Shown: positions 18,269-28,042, numbered from the stretch's first letter. The stretch is 46,610 bases of DNA from Snodgrassella alvi_G (GCA_946478525.1 CAMLCH010000015.1:1-46610), one strand, 5' to 3'. The notes: generated by a model from the sequence alone, not told the origin. Made by a program: numbers and translations.

Positions 18269-18451
18269 TTATTCAACTGAAAATTGATTTTTATCTCGAG
18301 CTTCTTCAATTAAATAAGCATTAGATAATCCAATCACTTCATTGATTATTAGTTTTTTTATCACTCCACAAATAGCCCAACCATCACATCCATAAACAAT
18401 TACAGTAAATGATTTATCAAAAGTGCATTTTTCATAGATAAATTTAATGCT
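18269..18451 (-). pseudogene. unrecognised gene remnant
   Basis: A 60-codon stop-to-stop frame on the minus strand has no ATG but looks protein-coding, with a mixed composition (VIVYGCDGWAICGVIKK, IEEARDKNQ). The same frame continues past a TAG at 18452-18454 for another 20 or so plausible residues (YAKQNGIVFVKISMIF), so it looks like a gene cut by a nonsense mutation and truncated at its 5' end. I do not recognise the family. Low confidence; composition alone supports it. Confidence 0.3.
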
Positions 18452-18519
18452 CTAGAAAATCATCGAAATTTTTACAAAAACTATTCCATTTTGTTTTGCA
18501 TAAAAATAATTAACAGAAT

Positions 18520-18557
18520 TAAAAAAATTATTAGTAGCTGAAACCCTTTTCAGCTAC
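18520..18557 (-). terminator. intrinsic terminator of MetE-like gene
   Basis: On the minus strand a perfect 10-bp stem (GTAGCTGAAA with its complement, arms 18548-18557 and 18534-18543) with a 4-nt loop is followed by TAATAATTTTTTT. It lies 23 bp after the stop codon. Confidence 0.9.
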
Positions 18558-18579
18558 CAAATAATCATTGATTTGCCGG

Positions 18580-19752
18580 TTAAACTGTACCCCAAACTTC
18601 TTTGGCCACTTCGGTAACCAGAGCAATTTTTGCCCATTGCTGTTCTTCGGTAAGCTCATTGCCCTCTTCAGTGGAGGCAAAGCCGCATTGTGTACTTAAG
18701 CACAAACGTGACAACGGCAAATATTGGCTAGCTTCTTTAATGCGATTGATGATGGTCTGTTTATCTTCTAATTCGCTCGTTTTGGAAGAAATCAGGCCAA
18801 GCACTACCTGTTTATCTCCTGAGACTTCTGCCAGTGGAGAAAAGTCGCCGGCACGTTCACTGTCGAATTCCAGATAATAAGCATGCACATTTTCACGACC
18901 AAATAAATAGGCTGCTACGGGTTGATATCCGCCACTGGCCGCCCATGTAGAACGATAATTACCACGGCATACATGAGTAGTCAGAATTAAATCCTCTGGC
19001 GCACCCTCAATCGCAGCATTATTCATCTGCACAAAAATTTCTGCCAAGTCTTCAACCGACTGGGTAATTACGGTGGTATTAGATGAACAGTTACAATTAC
19101 ATTGTGATTTCTGCTCAGCCACGCCTGCATTATTATACTTACTGTCTACCATCATTCCCCAAGTACAGTCATCCAGCTGTAAATTACGACAACCTAGTGC
19201 ATAAACTTCAGCAATGAAAGTTTGATAAGCTTTGGCAATATCTTCAATCAAATCTGTTTGCGATGGGTAAATGCTTTCAGTAACCGCCTTATTTTCAGGA
19301 CGATAAAGTTCTTTAAAAAATTGTGCTGGTGCCGGAATGGTGATTCGAGGAATAACATTATTATCGGCAAACTGTAATAAAAAACGGAAATGCTCAATAA
19401 ACGGGTGGTTTTTGCCACTAATTTTACCCGTCAATCGGGCAGTTTCAGGGCGAGATTCGATTCCCTGAAATTTATAACCTTCTTTTAGTGAAGCTTTCTC
19501 TACTCCGTTTAATCCCCACATAAAATCCAAATGCCACCAGCTACGGCGAAACTCCCCATCGGTAATCACGTGCAGTCCAGCCGCTTTTTGTTTGTGTACC
19601 AGATCAGTTATGGCTTTGTTTTCAATTTCAGTTAAAGCCTCTTGATTGATTTCCCCTCTGGCAAATTTTGCTCTTGCCTCAGTTAAATAATCTGGTCTTA
19701 AATAGCTGCCAACTACATCAGCGCGAAAAGGAGGTTTAAGTAATGAAGTCAT
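18580..19752 (-). CDS. MetE C-terminal-like methyltransferase
   Basis: 390-residue protein of the cobalamin-independent methionine synthase (UROD/MetE-like) superfamily, single-domain like YxjG/YxjH. Zinc ligands expected from MetE are present: His260 and Cys262 in THVCRG, Glu295 in YYLEFDS and Cys356 in STQCGFAS. It would move a methyl group to a thiol, though the donor for the short forms is unclear. An insertion near residues 213-230 has an odd run C-N-C-N-C (218-222). It follows the broken MFS transporter by 9 bp, as an operon. Upstream gene loss may mean it is now orphaned. Confidence 0.88.
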   Translation of the reverse strand: MTSLLKPPFRADVVGSYLRPDYLTEARAKFARGEINQEALTEIENKAITDLVHKQKAAGLHVITDGEFRRSWWHLDFMWGLNGVEKASLKEGYKFQGIESRPETARLTGKISGKNHPFIEHFRFLLQFADNNVIPRITIPAPAQFFKELYRPENKAVTESIYPSQTDLIEDIAKAYQTFIAEVYALGCRNLQLDDCTWGMMVDSKYNNAGVAEQKSQCNCNCSSNTTVITQSVEDLAEIFVQMNNAAIEGAPEDLILTTHVCRGNYRSTWAASGGYQPVAAYLFGRENVHAYYLEFDSERAGDFSPLAEVSGDKQVVLGLISSKTSELEDKQTIINRIKEASQYLPLSRLCLSTQCGFASTEEGNELTEEQQWAKIALVTEVAKEVWGTV

Positions 19753-19761
19753 AATATTTTC

Positions 19762-21077
19762 TTAATCTAACTGTTCTAAAAATGGTTTCACAAAAATCAT
19801 ACAAATAGAAGATGCTAATAATGGCAAGGACATGATAAAAATGCAATAACTTTCCGACAAATGTGCTGCAATTAATAAGCCGGCAAGATAAGGTCCCAAA
19901 GTGCCGATCAGACGAGAGAAACCGAAAACAAAACCCGTACCCGTGGCACGTATCGTTGACGGATATATAGCTGGAATAATGGCATATACACCAGCCATTG
20001 CCCCAAAAGTGGTATAACCAATCATGGCGATCAGAAAAAAAACAATTGGCAATAAATCAGTGCTTAACCCAAAGCCCATTACTAATAAAACGCTATGAAT
20101 GCCATTAATGACGTAATTTTTTGCACCGAATATATTTTTGACAACCAGCCAATCGATAGTCCGCCAATAATACCAAATATATTCATTACCAAAGAAGCTG
20201 TCACACTCATCTCTTTTGTATAACCAAGATAAACCAGTATTTTAGGAGTCCAGTTAATTAAAAAATAAAATGATATCATCATAGTAGAGACACTGACAGT
20301 CATCAATAATGTGGTTTTAATAAAATTTGCTGTCATGATTAGGTTGACTTGTTTTTGTTCTTTACTAGACTGATAAGTTAATTGAGGAAAAGTAGCAAAT
20401 GTGGGTAAAGACAATTTTGTCAATAAGTGATTCAATTTTGCTAAGGATTGATAACGCCTATTTAACAAAATAAATTCTAATGACTCAGGCAATAACCAAA
20501 ACACCAGTGGCAGCAAAAAACAAGAAAATGCACCACCAAGAAAATAAACATATTGCCAACCAAGATGACTGATAAGAGTAATACATAAAATACCACCAAT
20601 AACCGAACCCGTGGTATAACTTGCTGCCATAATACCTATTGCCAGCGATCTCGATTGATCAGAGCTAAACTCAGCAATAATGGTATTAATACTGGGCATA
20701 ATAGCGCCAATCGCTAATCCAGAAATAAATCTGGCTACGATTAATTGCGTATGGTTTAAGCAAAAACCTGAAGCTATTGTACTAGTTGAGAGCAACAATA
20801 AACAGACAATAATAATTACTCGTCGACCATATTTATCGGCAAAAGGAGTAATAATAATTGCTCCGCTCACCATTCCTATCAAACCAGCACTAAACAAGAT
20901 CCCTATTTTCTCTGGTGATAACAGCCATAATTCAGCAAGCGACGGTACGACGAAAGCAATCGTCATCACATCATAACCATCAATCATACTGATTAAAATA
21001 CAAATAAAGACAGCTAGAATTTGGAACCGATTCATTTTACGATTTTTAATGATGTATTTGATCTGCTCAATCTGCAT
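19762..21077 (-). pseudogene. MFS aromatic-acid transporter, frameshifted
   Basis: Two adjoining frames encode one MFS carrier of about 437 residues: residues 1-331 at 20082-21077 and the last 105 at 19762-20079. The N-terminal half has DGYD in TM1 (as in PcaK-type aromatic acid:H+ symporters), the loop 2-3 motif DKYGRR and PESLEF after TM6. The break lies about 20085-20100, at a short T-run (GCGTTTTATT), where adding one base restores VLLVMGFG. It is either a real single-base deletion or a sequencing error. All twelve TM segments are otherwise present. Operonic with the MetE-like gene. Confidence 0.85.
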
Positions 21078-21632
21078 AATTCCCTCATTTCAAATGTAGC
21101 CTACTAGTTTAGCCTGAAAATTTTTATATTAAATACGATTTAAAACTAATAGATGTAAGTTATTGACCATCTAAAATTAATCGATATTATATGGGTGAAT
21201 AACAAAATATTATTTAATCCTTTATTTAGCTCTTTTATTCAAAAAGAATGACAAAATCAGATTTTAAGCGATTAAAAGTAGGAAATTCAGCTATGTAGCT
21301 TATTCTAATTCTACCGATAATTCGGCTAAGTCACATTCAGAATAGCTATATATAATTAGCTGCTTTAGCAAAAATGAAATAAGAAATAATATTGAATGAG
21401 TTGATAATGAATGGTATTTAGCTGCTAATACTCATAATGCTCAAAAAGCGTTGTAGAGTAGCCATTCATAATTTTTATGCGCGACATGATATTTCACAAA
21501 GACTTGCTATAACGCGATATAAAACTTTTCGGCGGTAATCCCCTTATCTAAGTAAAAATGCCTGACCAGCTTTTAGAGTAAATGGCCAGACATTCTGATG
21601 TTTGCCAGGAAATATTTTATTCAACATTAAAT
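21078..21632. other. intergenic region with possible mpl terminator
   Basis: 555 bp. The right part has a hairpin at about 21559-21597 with 9 of 11 paired bases (AATGCCTGACC and GGCCAGACATT), preceded on the plus strand by AAAAA, hence a U-tract on the minus strand. It probably ends mpl transcription. The rest, 21078-21540, shows no gene I can name. Confidence 0.45.
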
Positions 21633-23033
21633 TTAAGATTGATGCTTTTTCAGCCCTTCTAGTAATTGCTGATGTATACCACCAAAGCCTCCATTACTCA
21701 TTATCAATATATGATCTCCACTTTTAGCTTCGGCTAAAATAGTTTCAATTAACGCCGGCATATTTTTAATAATCTGAACTTTATTTTTTAACGGGCATAA
21801 CGCTGTCGTCACATCCCAATCTACCCCACCACTATAGCAGTAAACCAAATCTGCTTCAGCCAGACTTTCCGGCAAAGCAGCTTTCATGGTACCCATTTTC
21901 ATGGTATTAGAACGAGGTTCCAGCACTGCCAGAATCCTTGCTGAGCCCACTTTTTGTCTTAGTCCATCAATGGTAGTGGCAATAGCAGTCGGGTGATGAG
22001 CGAAGTCATCATAGACCGTCACGCCCTGTACCACGCCTTTAATTTCCATACGCCGTTTAACATTTTTAAATCGACTTAAGGCTGCACAACTTTGTTGAAC
22101 ATCTATACCAACATGTTGGGCTGCGGCAATTACAGCCAGTGCATTCATACGATTATGTTGCCCTAGTAGGTCCCAGTTAACATGACCCATTAGTTGCTGT
22201 TGGTAGAGCACATCAAAACCACCGTCTGCATTGACTGTGCCAATCTGCCAGTCCTGATTGGCACCAAAACCCGCCACTTCAGACCAGCAACCCTGCTCTA
22301 GCACTTGCTGCAAAGCCAAAGACTGATCATTTTTCACAATCAAACCCTCAGCCGGAATGGTGCGCACTAAATGATGAAACTGAGTTTGAATAGCGGCCAG
22401 ATCCGGGAAAATATCAGCATGATCATATTCCAGATTATTCAAAATAGCAGTACGAGGACGGTAGTGAACGAATTTACTGCGTTTATCAAAAAACGCAGTA
22501 TCGTATTCATCTGCTTCGATGACAAAATAGGATCGATGGGCTGTATTATTCTCAGTCTGTGACTGATCAGGTTTATGTGATAAGCGTGCAGATACGGCAA
22601 AATTCTCCGGCACTCCACCAATCAAAAAACCGGGTGCCAAACCGCAATCTTCTAATACCCATGCTAACATGCTGGCAGTGGTAGTTTTGCCGTGAGTACC
22701 GGCTACTGCCAATACCCAATGTTGTTGCAAAACTTGTTCACTTAACCATTGCGGGCCAGAAGTATAAGGCAAGCCACGATTCAATATAGCCTCAACGACT
22801 GGCATTCCCCTGCGTGCCACGTTACCAATCACATATATATCAGCAGGATAATTATCAATTTGATTTGCTTCAAAACCTTCTACCACCTCAATGCCCAGCT
22901 TGGCTAGTTGCGTACTCATAGGTGGATACATTTTGGCATCACAGCCTGTTACCTGATAACCTGCCTGCTTGGCAATAGCAGCTATCCCCCCCATAAAAGT
23001 TCCGCCAATGCCGATAATGTGAATGTGCTGCAT
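21633..23033 (-). CDS. mpl: UDP-MurNAc:L-Ala-gamma-D-Glu-mDAP ligase
   Basis: 466-residue Mur ligase of cell-wall recycling. It joins recovered murein tripeptide to UDP-N-acetylmuramic acid with ATP hydrolysis in the cytoplasm. The N-terminal Rossmann motif is GIGGTFMGG, the ATP loop is GTHGKTT (112-118), and the family marks DYDTAFFDKRSKF-type and HHPTAI segments are visible. Length matches E. coli Mpl (457). The gene fits functionally with nagZ and pbpG elsewhere in the window. Monocistronic, with 0.9 kb of DnaA-box-bearing DNA upstream. Confidence 0.95.
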   Translation of the reverse strand: MQHIHIIGIGGTFMGGIAAIAKQAGYQVTGCDAKMYPPMSTQLAKLGIEVVEGFEANQIDNYPADIYVIGNVARRGMPVVEAILNRGLPYTSGPQWLSEQVLQQHWVLAVAGTHGKTTTASMLAWVLEDCGLAPGFLIGGVPENFAVSARLSHKPDQSQTENNTAHRSYFVIEADEYDTAFFDKRSKFVHYRPRTAILNNLEYDHADIFPDLAAIQTQFHHLVRTIPAEGLIVKNDQSLALQQVLEQGCWSEVAGFGANQDWQIGTVNADGGFDVLYQQQLMGHVNWDLLGQHNRMNALAVIAAAQHVGIDVQQSCAALSRFKNVKRRMEIKGVVQGVTVYDDFAHHPTAIATTIDGLRQKVGSARILAVLEPRSNTMKMGTMKAALPESLAEADLVYCYSGGVDWDVTTALCPLKNKVQIIKNMPALIETILAEAKSGDHILIMSNGGFGGIHQQLLEGLKKHQS

Positions 23034-23390
23034 ATTAATTCTGACTTATCTTGCTAAAAACGAGCATTATAGACTTTTATTATCTTTTCTACATAACCTG
23101 TTTAATATTCAGTTCGATTTTAAAGTAAGAGGCGTAGAGTATTTGTTCTTTAATAGATAAAAATAATCCTTCTGAATCATTTATATTAAACATATACTAA
23201 TGAATAATATTATGTTTCTTAATATACTCGCCTAACTGACAACAGTGTTATTAATTAATACACAAAAAAATCACATTATCAGTCGAAGAAAGATTTTAAC
23301 GTCACCTTCAAAATTCAAAAGTACATATCTTTTTATTAAAAATCTGATTGCTATGATAATTTTTTAAAATAGCAAATTTTAGCAGTCAGC
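23034..23390. other. AT-rich intergenic region upstream of mpl
   Basis: About 360 bp with no gene; carries the mpl promoter region and the left flank of the DnaA-box cluster. Confidence 0.4.
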
Positions 23391-23633
23391 TTATTCACAT
23401 ACTCTGTACAGTTCAGAATTAATCTTTGGTAATTAAATGTGGAAAACAATAATTATTCACAAATTATTATTAATGTTCTGATCAATTCTGTGTTTAAAAC
23501 TTAATCCAATAGAAAATTTGCACATATTTAGTTCTTTTTTATTCTTGCAAAACGTTAGCAGTAAGTGTGCTATTAATAATTCCAGATTATTCCTGTTATT
23601 ACGGGAATGTTACTGCATATAAGCTGTGGATAA
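23391..23633. promoter_or_regulatory. cluster of DnaA boxes
   Basis: Four exact matches to TTWTNCACA lie within 243 bp: TTATTCACA at 23391-23399 (+), TGTGGAAAA at 23438-23446 (-), TTATTCACA at 23453-23461 (+) and TGTGGATAA at 23625-23633 (-, the strong R1 type). Two one-mismatch copies lie at 23489-23497 and 23516-23524. The surrounding DNA is very AT-rich. The neighbours mpl and pnp point the same way, so there is no strand switch typical of an origin. It may be a DnaA-binding locus like datA or DARS, or a secondary or true origin; DnaA binding is inferred from sequence. Confidence 0.5.
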
Positions 23634-23911
23634 TCAATATATAATATTGATTTATATACATTATTTTTAATTGCCTAGTTTTTAATCAGTTCACTATTCG
23701 ACTCTACTAAATATTTAAAATAAACGCTTTTGTTCATCAGAGATTCTAATGAATAGATTGATATCTGTAAGACGATAAGTAGAAAAATAAATGATTTTTA
23801 GCCAGAGAAGATTTGAAATCTAGTTATTGTGTAGTCGTTTAAGTTTAACACTCTTTGTTCAAAATATTTAAACTATCCAACAAAAAACAAAATCCGAGAA
23901 TAATGGTACTG

Positions 23912-23949
23912 TAAACAAAACAGGCTGCCTTAAATTCTGGCAGCCTGTT
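23912..23949 (-). terminator. pnp intrinsic terminator
   Basis: A perfect 11-bp stem (AACAGGCTGCC, arms 23919-23929 and 23939-23949) with a 9-nt loop, 22 bp after the pnp stop. On the minus strand it runs into TTTGTTTAC. Confidence 0.88.
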
Positions 23950-23970
23950 CAATTACAACGGATATGGGTT

Positions 23971-26091
23971 TTATTCAGCCGGTTTAGCTTCCTGAGGAGC
24001 TTTTTCTAATAACGCTTTAATAGATAAGCGTACGCGACCACGATCATCTACTTCCAGTGCTTTTACTTTAACCTGTTGACCAACTTGCAGATAATCACTG
24101 ACATTTTTTACTCGATCATGTGAAATCTGACTGATGTGTACCAGGCCGTCTTTGCCCGGAATAACAGAAACGATGGCGCCGACATTATTATCCAGAATTT
24201 TAATAACAGTACCTTCGTAAACTTTACCAACTTCCACTTCAGCAGTAATCTCTTCGATACGACGTTTGGCTGCTTCTCCAGCCTCACTGGTGCTGGCGGC
24301 AATGGTAATGGTGCCATCTTCAGCAATATTGATATCAGTTCCCGTTTCAGCCGTCAGTGTGCGTATGGTTTCACCGCCTTTACCAATAACATCACGAATT
24401 TTATCTTGATGAATTTTCATGGTAAATAAACGGGGTGCATGCGCAGACAATTCTTGTGGACCTTCGACAGCTTCTTGCATTTGCGTCAGGATTTTCAGAC
24501 GAGCTTCTTTAGCCTGTGCCAGAGCAATCTGCATGATTTCTTTGGTAATACCCTGAATTTTGATATCCATCTGCAATGCAGTCACACCAGTGGTGGTACC
24601 GGCTACTTTAAAGTCCATATCACCCAGATGATCTTCATCGCCTAGAATATCAGTTAACACTGCAAATTTATTGCCTTCTAGAATCAGCCCCATGGCAATA
24701 CCGGCAACATGACTCTTCAGAGGTACACCGGCGTTAAGCAAGCTCAGACAACCCGCACAAACACTAGCCATAGAAGAGGAACCATTAGACTCGGTAATTT
24801 CTGAGACAACGCGCATGGTATAGCTGAAATCGTCCACTGATGGCAGCACCGCCACCAGAGCACGTTTAGCCAAACGACCATGACCAATCTCACGACGTTT
24901 TGGCGCGCCCATACGTCCAACTTCACCGGTGGAATAGGGAGGGAAGTTGTAATGCAGCATGAAGCGATCAGTATATTCACCACTCAGTGCATCAATAATC
25001 TGCTCATCACGCTGTGTACCCAATGTGGCTGTTGCCAGAGATTGTGTTTCACCACGGGTAAATAGTGCAGAACCATGGGTACGAGGCAGTACGCTGGTCT
25101 GAATATTGATCGGTCGTACGGTACGAGTGTCGCGTCCATCAATACGTGGATGTCCCTGCAAAATCTGACCACGCACCACTTCTTTTTCCAGATCTTTGAA
25201 GATATTGCGAATTTGGTTAGCCTGTAATGTATCTGTTTCTTCAGTAATCAAAGCATTTTCAACAGCTGCCCATGCTTCATCCAGTTTAGCTGTACGTGCC
25301 TGTTTTTGTTTGATTTTGAAAGCGGCATCAATATCTGCTCCGGCCAGCTCACGCACTTGGGCTAATAATTGCTCATCTACTGCCGGTGGTTGCCAATCCC
25401 ACATTTCAGGATTAACTTCATCTGCAAATTCATTGATGGCTTGAATAGCGGCCTGCATTTGCTCATGACCATAAACGACAGCACCCAGCATAGTTTCTTC
25501 AGTCAGAACATCTGCCTCTGATTCCACCATTAATACTGCTTTTTCTGTACCGGCCACCACCAGATCAAGCTGGGAATTTTCTAATTGGGTTTTAGTCGGA
25601 TTAAGAACGTATTCACCATCAACATAACCTACTCGGGCTGCACCTATGGGACCTGCGAACGGTACTCCTGTCAATAATAATGCGGCTGATGCACCCAGCA
25701 TAGCAGCTATATCAGAGTCAATTTCCGGATCTGAAGAGACCACCATCGCTACGATCTGGATATCATGGTAAAAACCTTCAGGAAATAATGGACGAATCGG
25801 ACGATCGATCAGACGACTAGTCAGAATTTCCTTTTCACTTTGTTTACCCTCACGTTTAAAGAATCCGCCGGGAATCTTACCGGCTGCATAAGTGCGTTCC
25901 AGATAATCAACAGTCAACGGGAAAAAGTCTTGACCGGGTTTCACTTCTTTTGCTGTGGTAACAGCAACTAAGACAACTGTATCTCCCATTGAGATTTTTA
26001 CAGCACCAGCTGCCTGGCGAGCAATTTCTCCGGTTTCCAGAGTGACGGTTTGATTACCGTACTGAAATGTTTTTACATGCTTATTAAACAT
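23971..26091 (-). CDS. pnp: polyribonucleotide nucleotidyltransferase
   Basis: 706-residue phosphorolytic 3'-5' exoribonuclease (PNPase), a trimer often found in the degradosome. Two RNase PH-like domains come first, then a KH domain (IGKGGETIR near residue 565) and an S1 RNA-binding domain (about 620-690, VGKVYEGTVIKI, DGLVHISQI). Active-site acidic residues in the second core lie in QMDIKIQGI. Length fits E. coli (711). rpsO lies upstream, as usual, but 670 bp away rather than adjacent, and the leader carries a hairpin with U-tract that could attenuate expression. Confidence 0.97.
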   Translation of the reverse strand: MFNKHVKTFQYGNQTVTLETGEIARQAAGAVKISMGDTVVLVAVTTAKEVKPGQDFFPLTVDYLERTYAAGKIPGGFFKREGKQSEKEILTSRLIDRPIRPLFPEGFYHDIQIVAMVVSSDPEIDSDIAAMLGASAALLLTGVPFAGPIGAARVGYVDGEYVLNPTKTQLENSQLDLVVAGTEKAVLMVESEADVLTEETMLGAVVYGHEQMQAAIQAINEFADEVNPEMWDWQPPAVDEQLLAQVRELAGADIDAAFKIKQKQARTAKLDEAWAAVENALITEETDTLQANQIRNIFKDLEKEVVRGQILQGHPRIDGRDTRTVRPINIQTSVLPRTHGSALFTRGETQSLATATLGTQRDEQIIDALSGEYTDRFMLHYNFPPYSTGEVGRMGAPKRREIGHGRLAKRALVAVLPSVDDFSYTMRVVSEITESNGSSSMASVCAGCLSLLNAGVPLKSHVAGIAMGLILEGNKFAVLTDILGDEDHLGDMDFKVAGTTTGVTALQMDIKIQGITKEIMQIALAQAKEARLKILTQMQEAVEGPQELSAHAPRLFTMKIHQDKIRDVIGKGGETIRTLTAETGTDINIAEDGTITIAASTSEAGEAAKRRIEEITAEVEVGKVYEGTVIKILDNNVGAIVSVIPGKDGLVHISQISHDRVKNVSDYLQVGQQVKVKALEVDDRGRVRLSIKALLEKAPQEAKPAE

Positions 26092-26136
26092 TAAAATTTT
26101 ACTTTCTATTTCGCTATTAGCAAGATACTTAGTCTG

Positions 26137-26186
26137 CTAAAAAACCTACCAATGCACACTTTATTTTTTATGCATGAGTAGGGTTT
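26137..26186 (-). terminator. hairpin with U-tract in pnp leader
   Basis: On the minus strand AAACCCTACTCATGCA and TGCATTGGTAGGTTT pair (13 pairs with a small internal loop and one bulge) around a 14-nt A-rich loop, and TTTTTT follows. It starts about 95 nt upstream of the pnp ATG. It could be an attenuator or, as in E. coli pnp, a leader hairpin cut by RNase III. Confidence 0.55.
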
Positions 26187-26699
26187 CTGGCCGACTGAAG
26201 TCTTGCAAAAATTAATATAATAATTTATACCAGTTTATTTCTGGCTGTTAATGATACTTAAGGTATCCTGAATTAAATTCTAACATATATTTTTGGTCTT
26301 ATCTCAATCTCATGTTCAACTGATATATCTTGATACTATCATATCTTTAAAACAATCAAGCTAAGATACAGAACTGGCTTAAATTCATGCCATTTCATTA
26401 ATCATGAATAATAACCATTTAATTAATAGAAATTTAATTCAATTATTAATATTATAGGAATTTATTTGCTTTTCACGCAATAATAAATTACCAAAATATT
26501 CAAATTCAATCTGTTTCAGCAGTCTGGGTAATTCTGCATTGCAACCGGATAATGTTAGCCATAATCAATGCCTGGCTAATATCGAAGTCAACCAAAAAAT
26601 CTGTCAATAATTTGTTAGGGGGATTAAACAAAGATTTTGCATAAATTTAAGCCACTAAATCGTTGATAATTAGCTATTAAAGTTACTGCCAAATCAATA
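26187..26699. other. rpsO-pnp spacer
   Basis: About 510 bp without a gene. A 10-bp stem lies at 26552-26582 (ATGTTAGCCA and TGGCTAATAT, one G-U). Together with the rpsO terminator it suggests pnp has its own promoter in this spacer. Confidence 0.45.
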
Positions 26700-26742
26700 T
26701 AAATAAAAAATATCGCCTGTTAAAATGATACAGGCGATATTT
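26700..26742 (-). terminator. rpsO intrinsic terminator
   Basis: A perfect 13-bp stem (AAATATCGCCTGT, arms 26708-26720 and 26730-26742) with a 9-nt loop, 18 bp after the rpsO stop, and TTTTTTATTT downstream on the minus strand. Confidence 0.92.
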
Positions 26743-26760
26743 CTGATTTTCCTAGGAAAA

Positions 26761-27027
26761 TTATTTACGCAAGCCTAGACGGCTGATCAATTCGCGATAA
26801 GTTTCCGGTTTAGTACGACGAATATAAGCCAACAGACGACGACGTGCACTAACCATTTTCAATAGACCACGACGGCTGTGGTGATCTTTTGGATTGGCTT
26901 TGAAGTGACCAGTCAAGTCATTAATACGGAAAGTCAATAATGCGATTTGTACTTCAGAAGAACCAGTATCAGCTTCAGTACGTTGAAAATCTTTAACGAT
27001 TTGCGCTTTTTGTTCAACAGATAACAT
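26761..27027 (-). CDS. rpsO: 30S ribosomal protein S15
   Basis: 88-residue primary 16S rRNA-binding protein of the central domain. The full family pattern is present, including TGSSEVQIALLTFRI, HFKANPKDHHSRRGLL and a C-terminal RLGLRK. It follows truB by 91 bp on the same strand. In E. coli S15 represses its own translation; the mRNA leader here could serve likewise, but I see no clear pseudoknot. Confidence 0.98.
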   Translation of the reverse strand: MLSVEQKAQIVKDFQRTEADTGSSEVQIALLTFRINDLTGHFKANPKDHHSRRGLLKMVSARRRLLAYIRRTKPETYRELISRLGLRK

Positions 27028-27118
27028 ATTATTTTCTCATTCAAATTATACCTTGCGGCAGACAAGTTAGCCAAGCTCACCATAATATGGCTGACAAATA
27101 CCAACTCCAAATACGTAT

Positions 27119-28042
27119 TTATTTTGCTGATGCGGTACTCATCAGGCGCAGTACTTTCAAGCTGTTTGTTACAGGCTGATATTGTACTAATCCAATAAAA
27201 CGTCCATCAGTGGCATAAATACGTAAGGGGTGTATTGTGCCATATTTTTCGTTGGTTTGCACGTTTATACCATGCTGTAATTGCAAAATATCCTGATCAG
27301 ACAACGTCAACGCCGGGAAATGCTGCACCAACACGTCACAAGGCAATAACCACTCATCTCTGCTCTGTTCATCAACTGAGCTTATTACCGCCAGTGATTG
27401 AGTTTGTTCAATCTGAAATCCAGCAGTGGCAGTACGACGTAAAGCGGTCAAATGGGCAACAGTACCCATATATTTAGCAAGATCTTCTGCTAGAGTGCGA
27501 ATATAGGTTCCTTTACTGCACCGTACCTGTAGTATCAGGTTGGGTGATTGGAACTCTATAACCTCAATCTGATAAATGGTAACCTGCCGTGTTTTTCGTT
27601 CGATAGTGATACCAGCCCGGGCATACTCATACAAAGGTTTTCCATTATGTTTAATGGCTGAGTACATGGGCGGAGTCTGTGTGATTTGACCGCTAAAAAA
27701 TGCTATCGCTTCATTAACCTGTCTCAAGGTTATATCAGTAGTACCGCTGGCAATTTTTTCTCCCTCGGCGTCTCCAGTCGTGGTGGCTTCACCCAGTCGC
27801 AAAGTTGCCGTGTAAGCTTTATCCGCATCCAGCAAATATTGCGCAAATTTAGTGGCCTCACCAAAACATACTGGTAATAAACCAGTAGCCAATGGATCTA
27901 GCACACCAGTATGCCCTGCTTTGGCTGCTCCATAAAGAAAACGGGCACGTTGCAAAGCACTATTACTACTCATGCCCGAATCTTTATCAAGTAGCAGCAC
28001 TCCATTTAGAGTTCGTTTACGACGGGTAATCTGGTTAGTCAT
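27119..28042 (-). CDS. truB: tRNA pseudouridine-55 synthase
   Basis: 307-residue enzyme making pseudouridine 55 in the T-loop of tRNAs. Catalytic Asp49 is in GHTGVLDPLATGLLP; the KDSGMSS and GEKI-type segments and the C-terminal PUA-like part are present. The open frame extends to 28177, but family homology begins at RRKRTLNGVLLLDK, so the ATG at 28042 is chosen, although its ribosome site is weak. Upstream of rpsO, as in many proteobacteria. Confidence 0.95.
   Translation of the reverse strand: MTNQITRRKRTLNGVLLLDKDSGMSSNSALQRARFLYGAAKAGHTGVLDPLATGLLPVCFGEATKFAQYLLDADKAYTATLRLGEATTTGDAEGEKIASGTTDITLRQVNEAIAFFSGQITQTPPMYSAIKHNGKPLYEYARAGITIERKTRQVTIYQIEVIEFQSPNLILQVRCSKGTYIRTLAEDLAKYMGTVAHLTALRRTATAGFQIEQTQSLAVISSVDEQSRDEWLLPCDVLVQHFPALTLSDQDILQLQHGINVQTNEKYGTIHPLRIYATDGRFIGLVQYQPVTNSLKVLRLMSTASAK

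Noticed and set aside
21420..21540. Possible transposase tail in the gap after mpl
   Set aside because: Short peptides in several frames suggested one, but none matched a family I could name.
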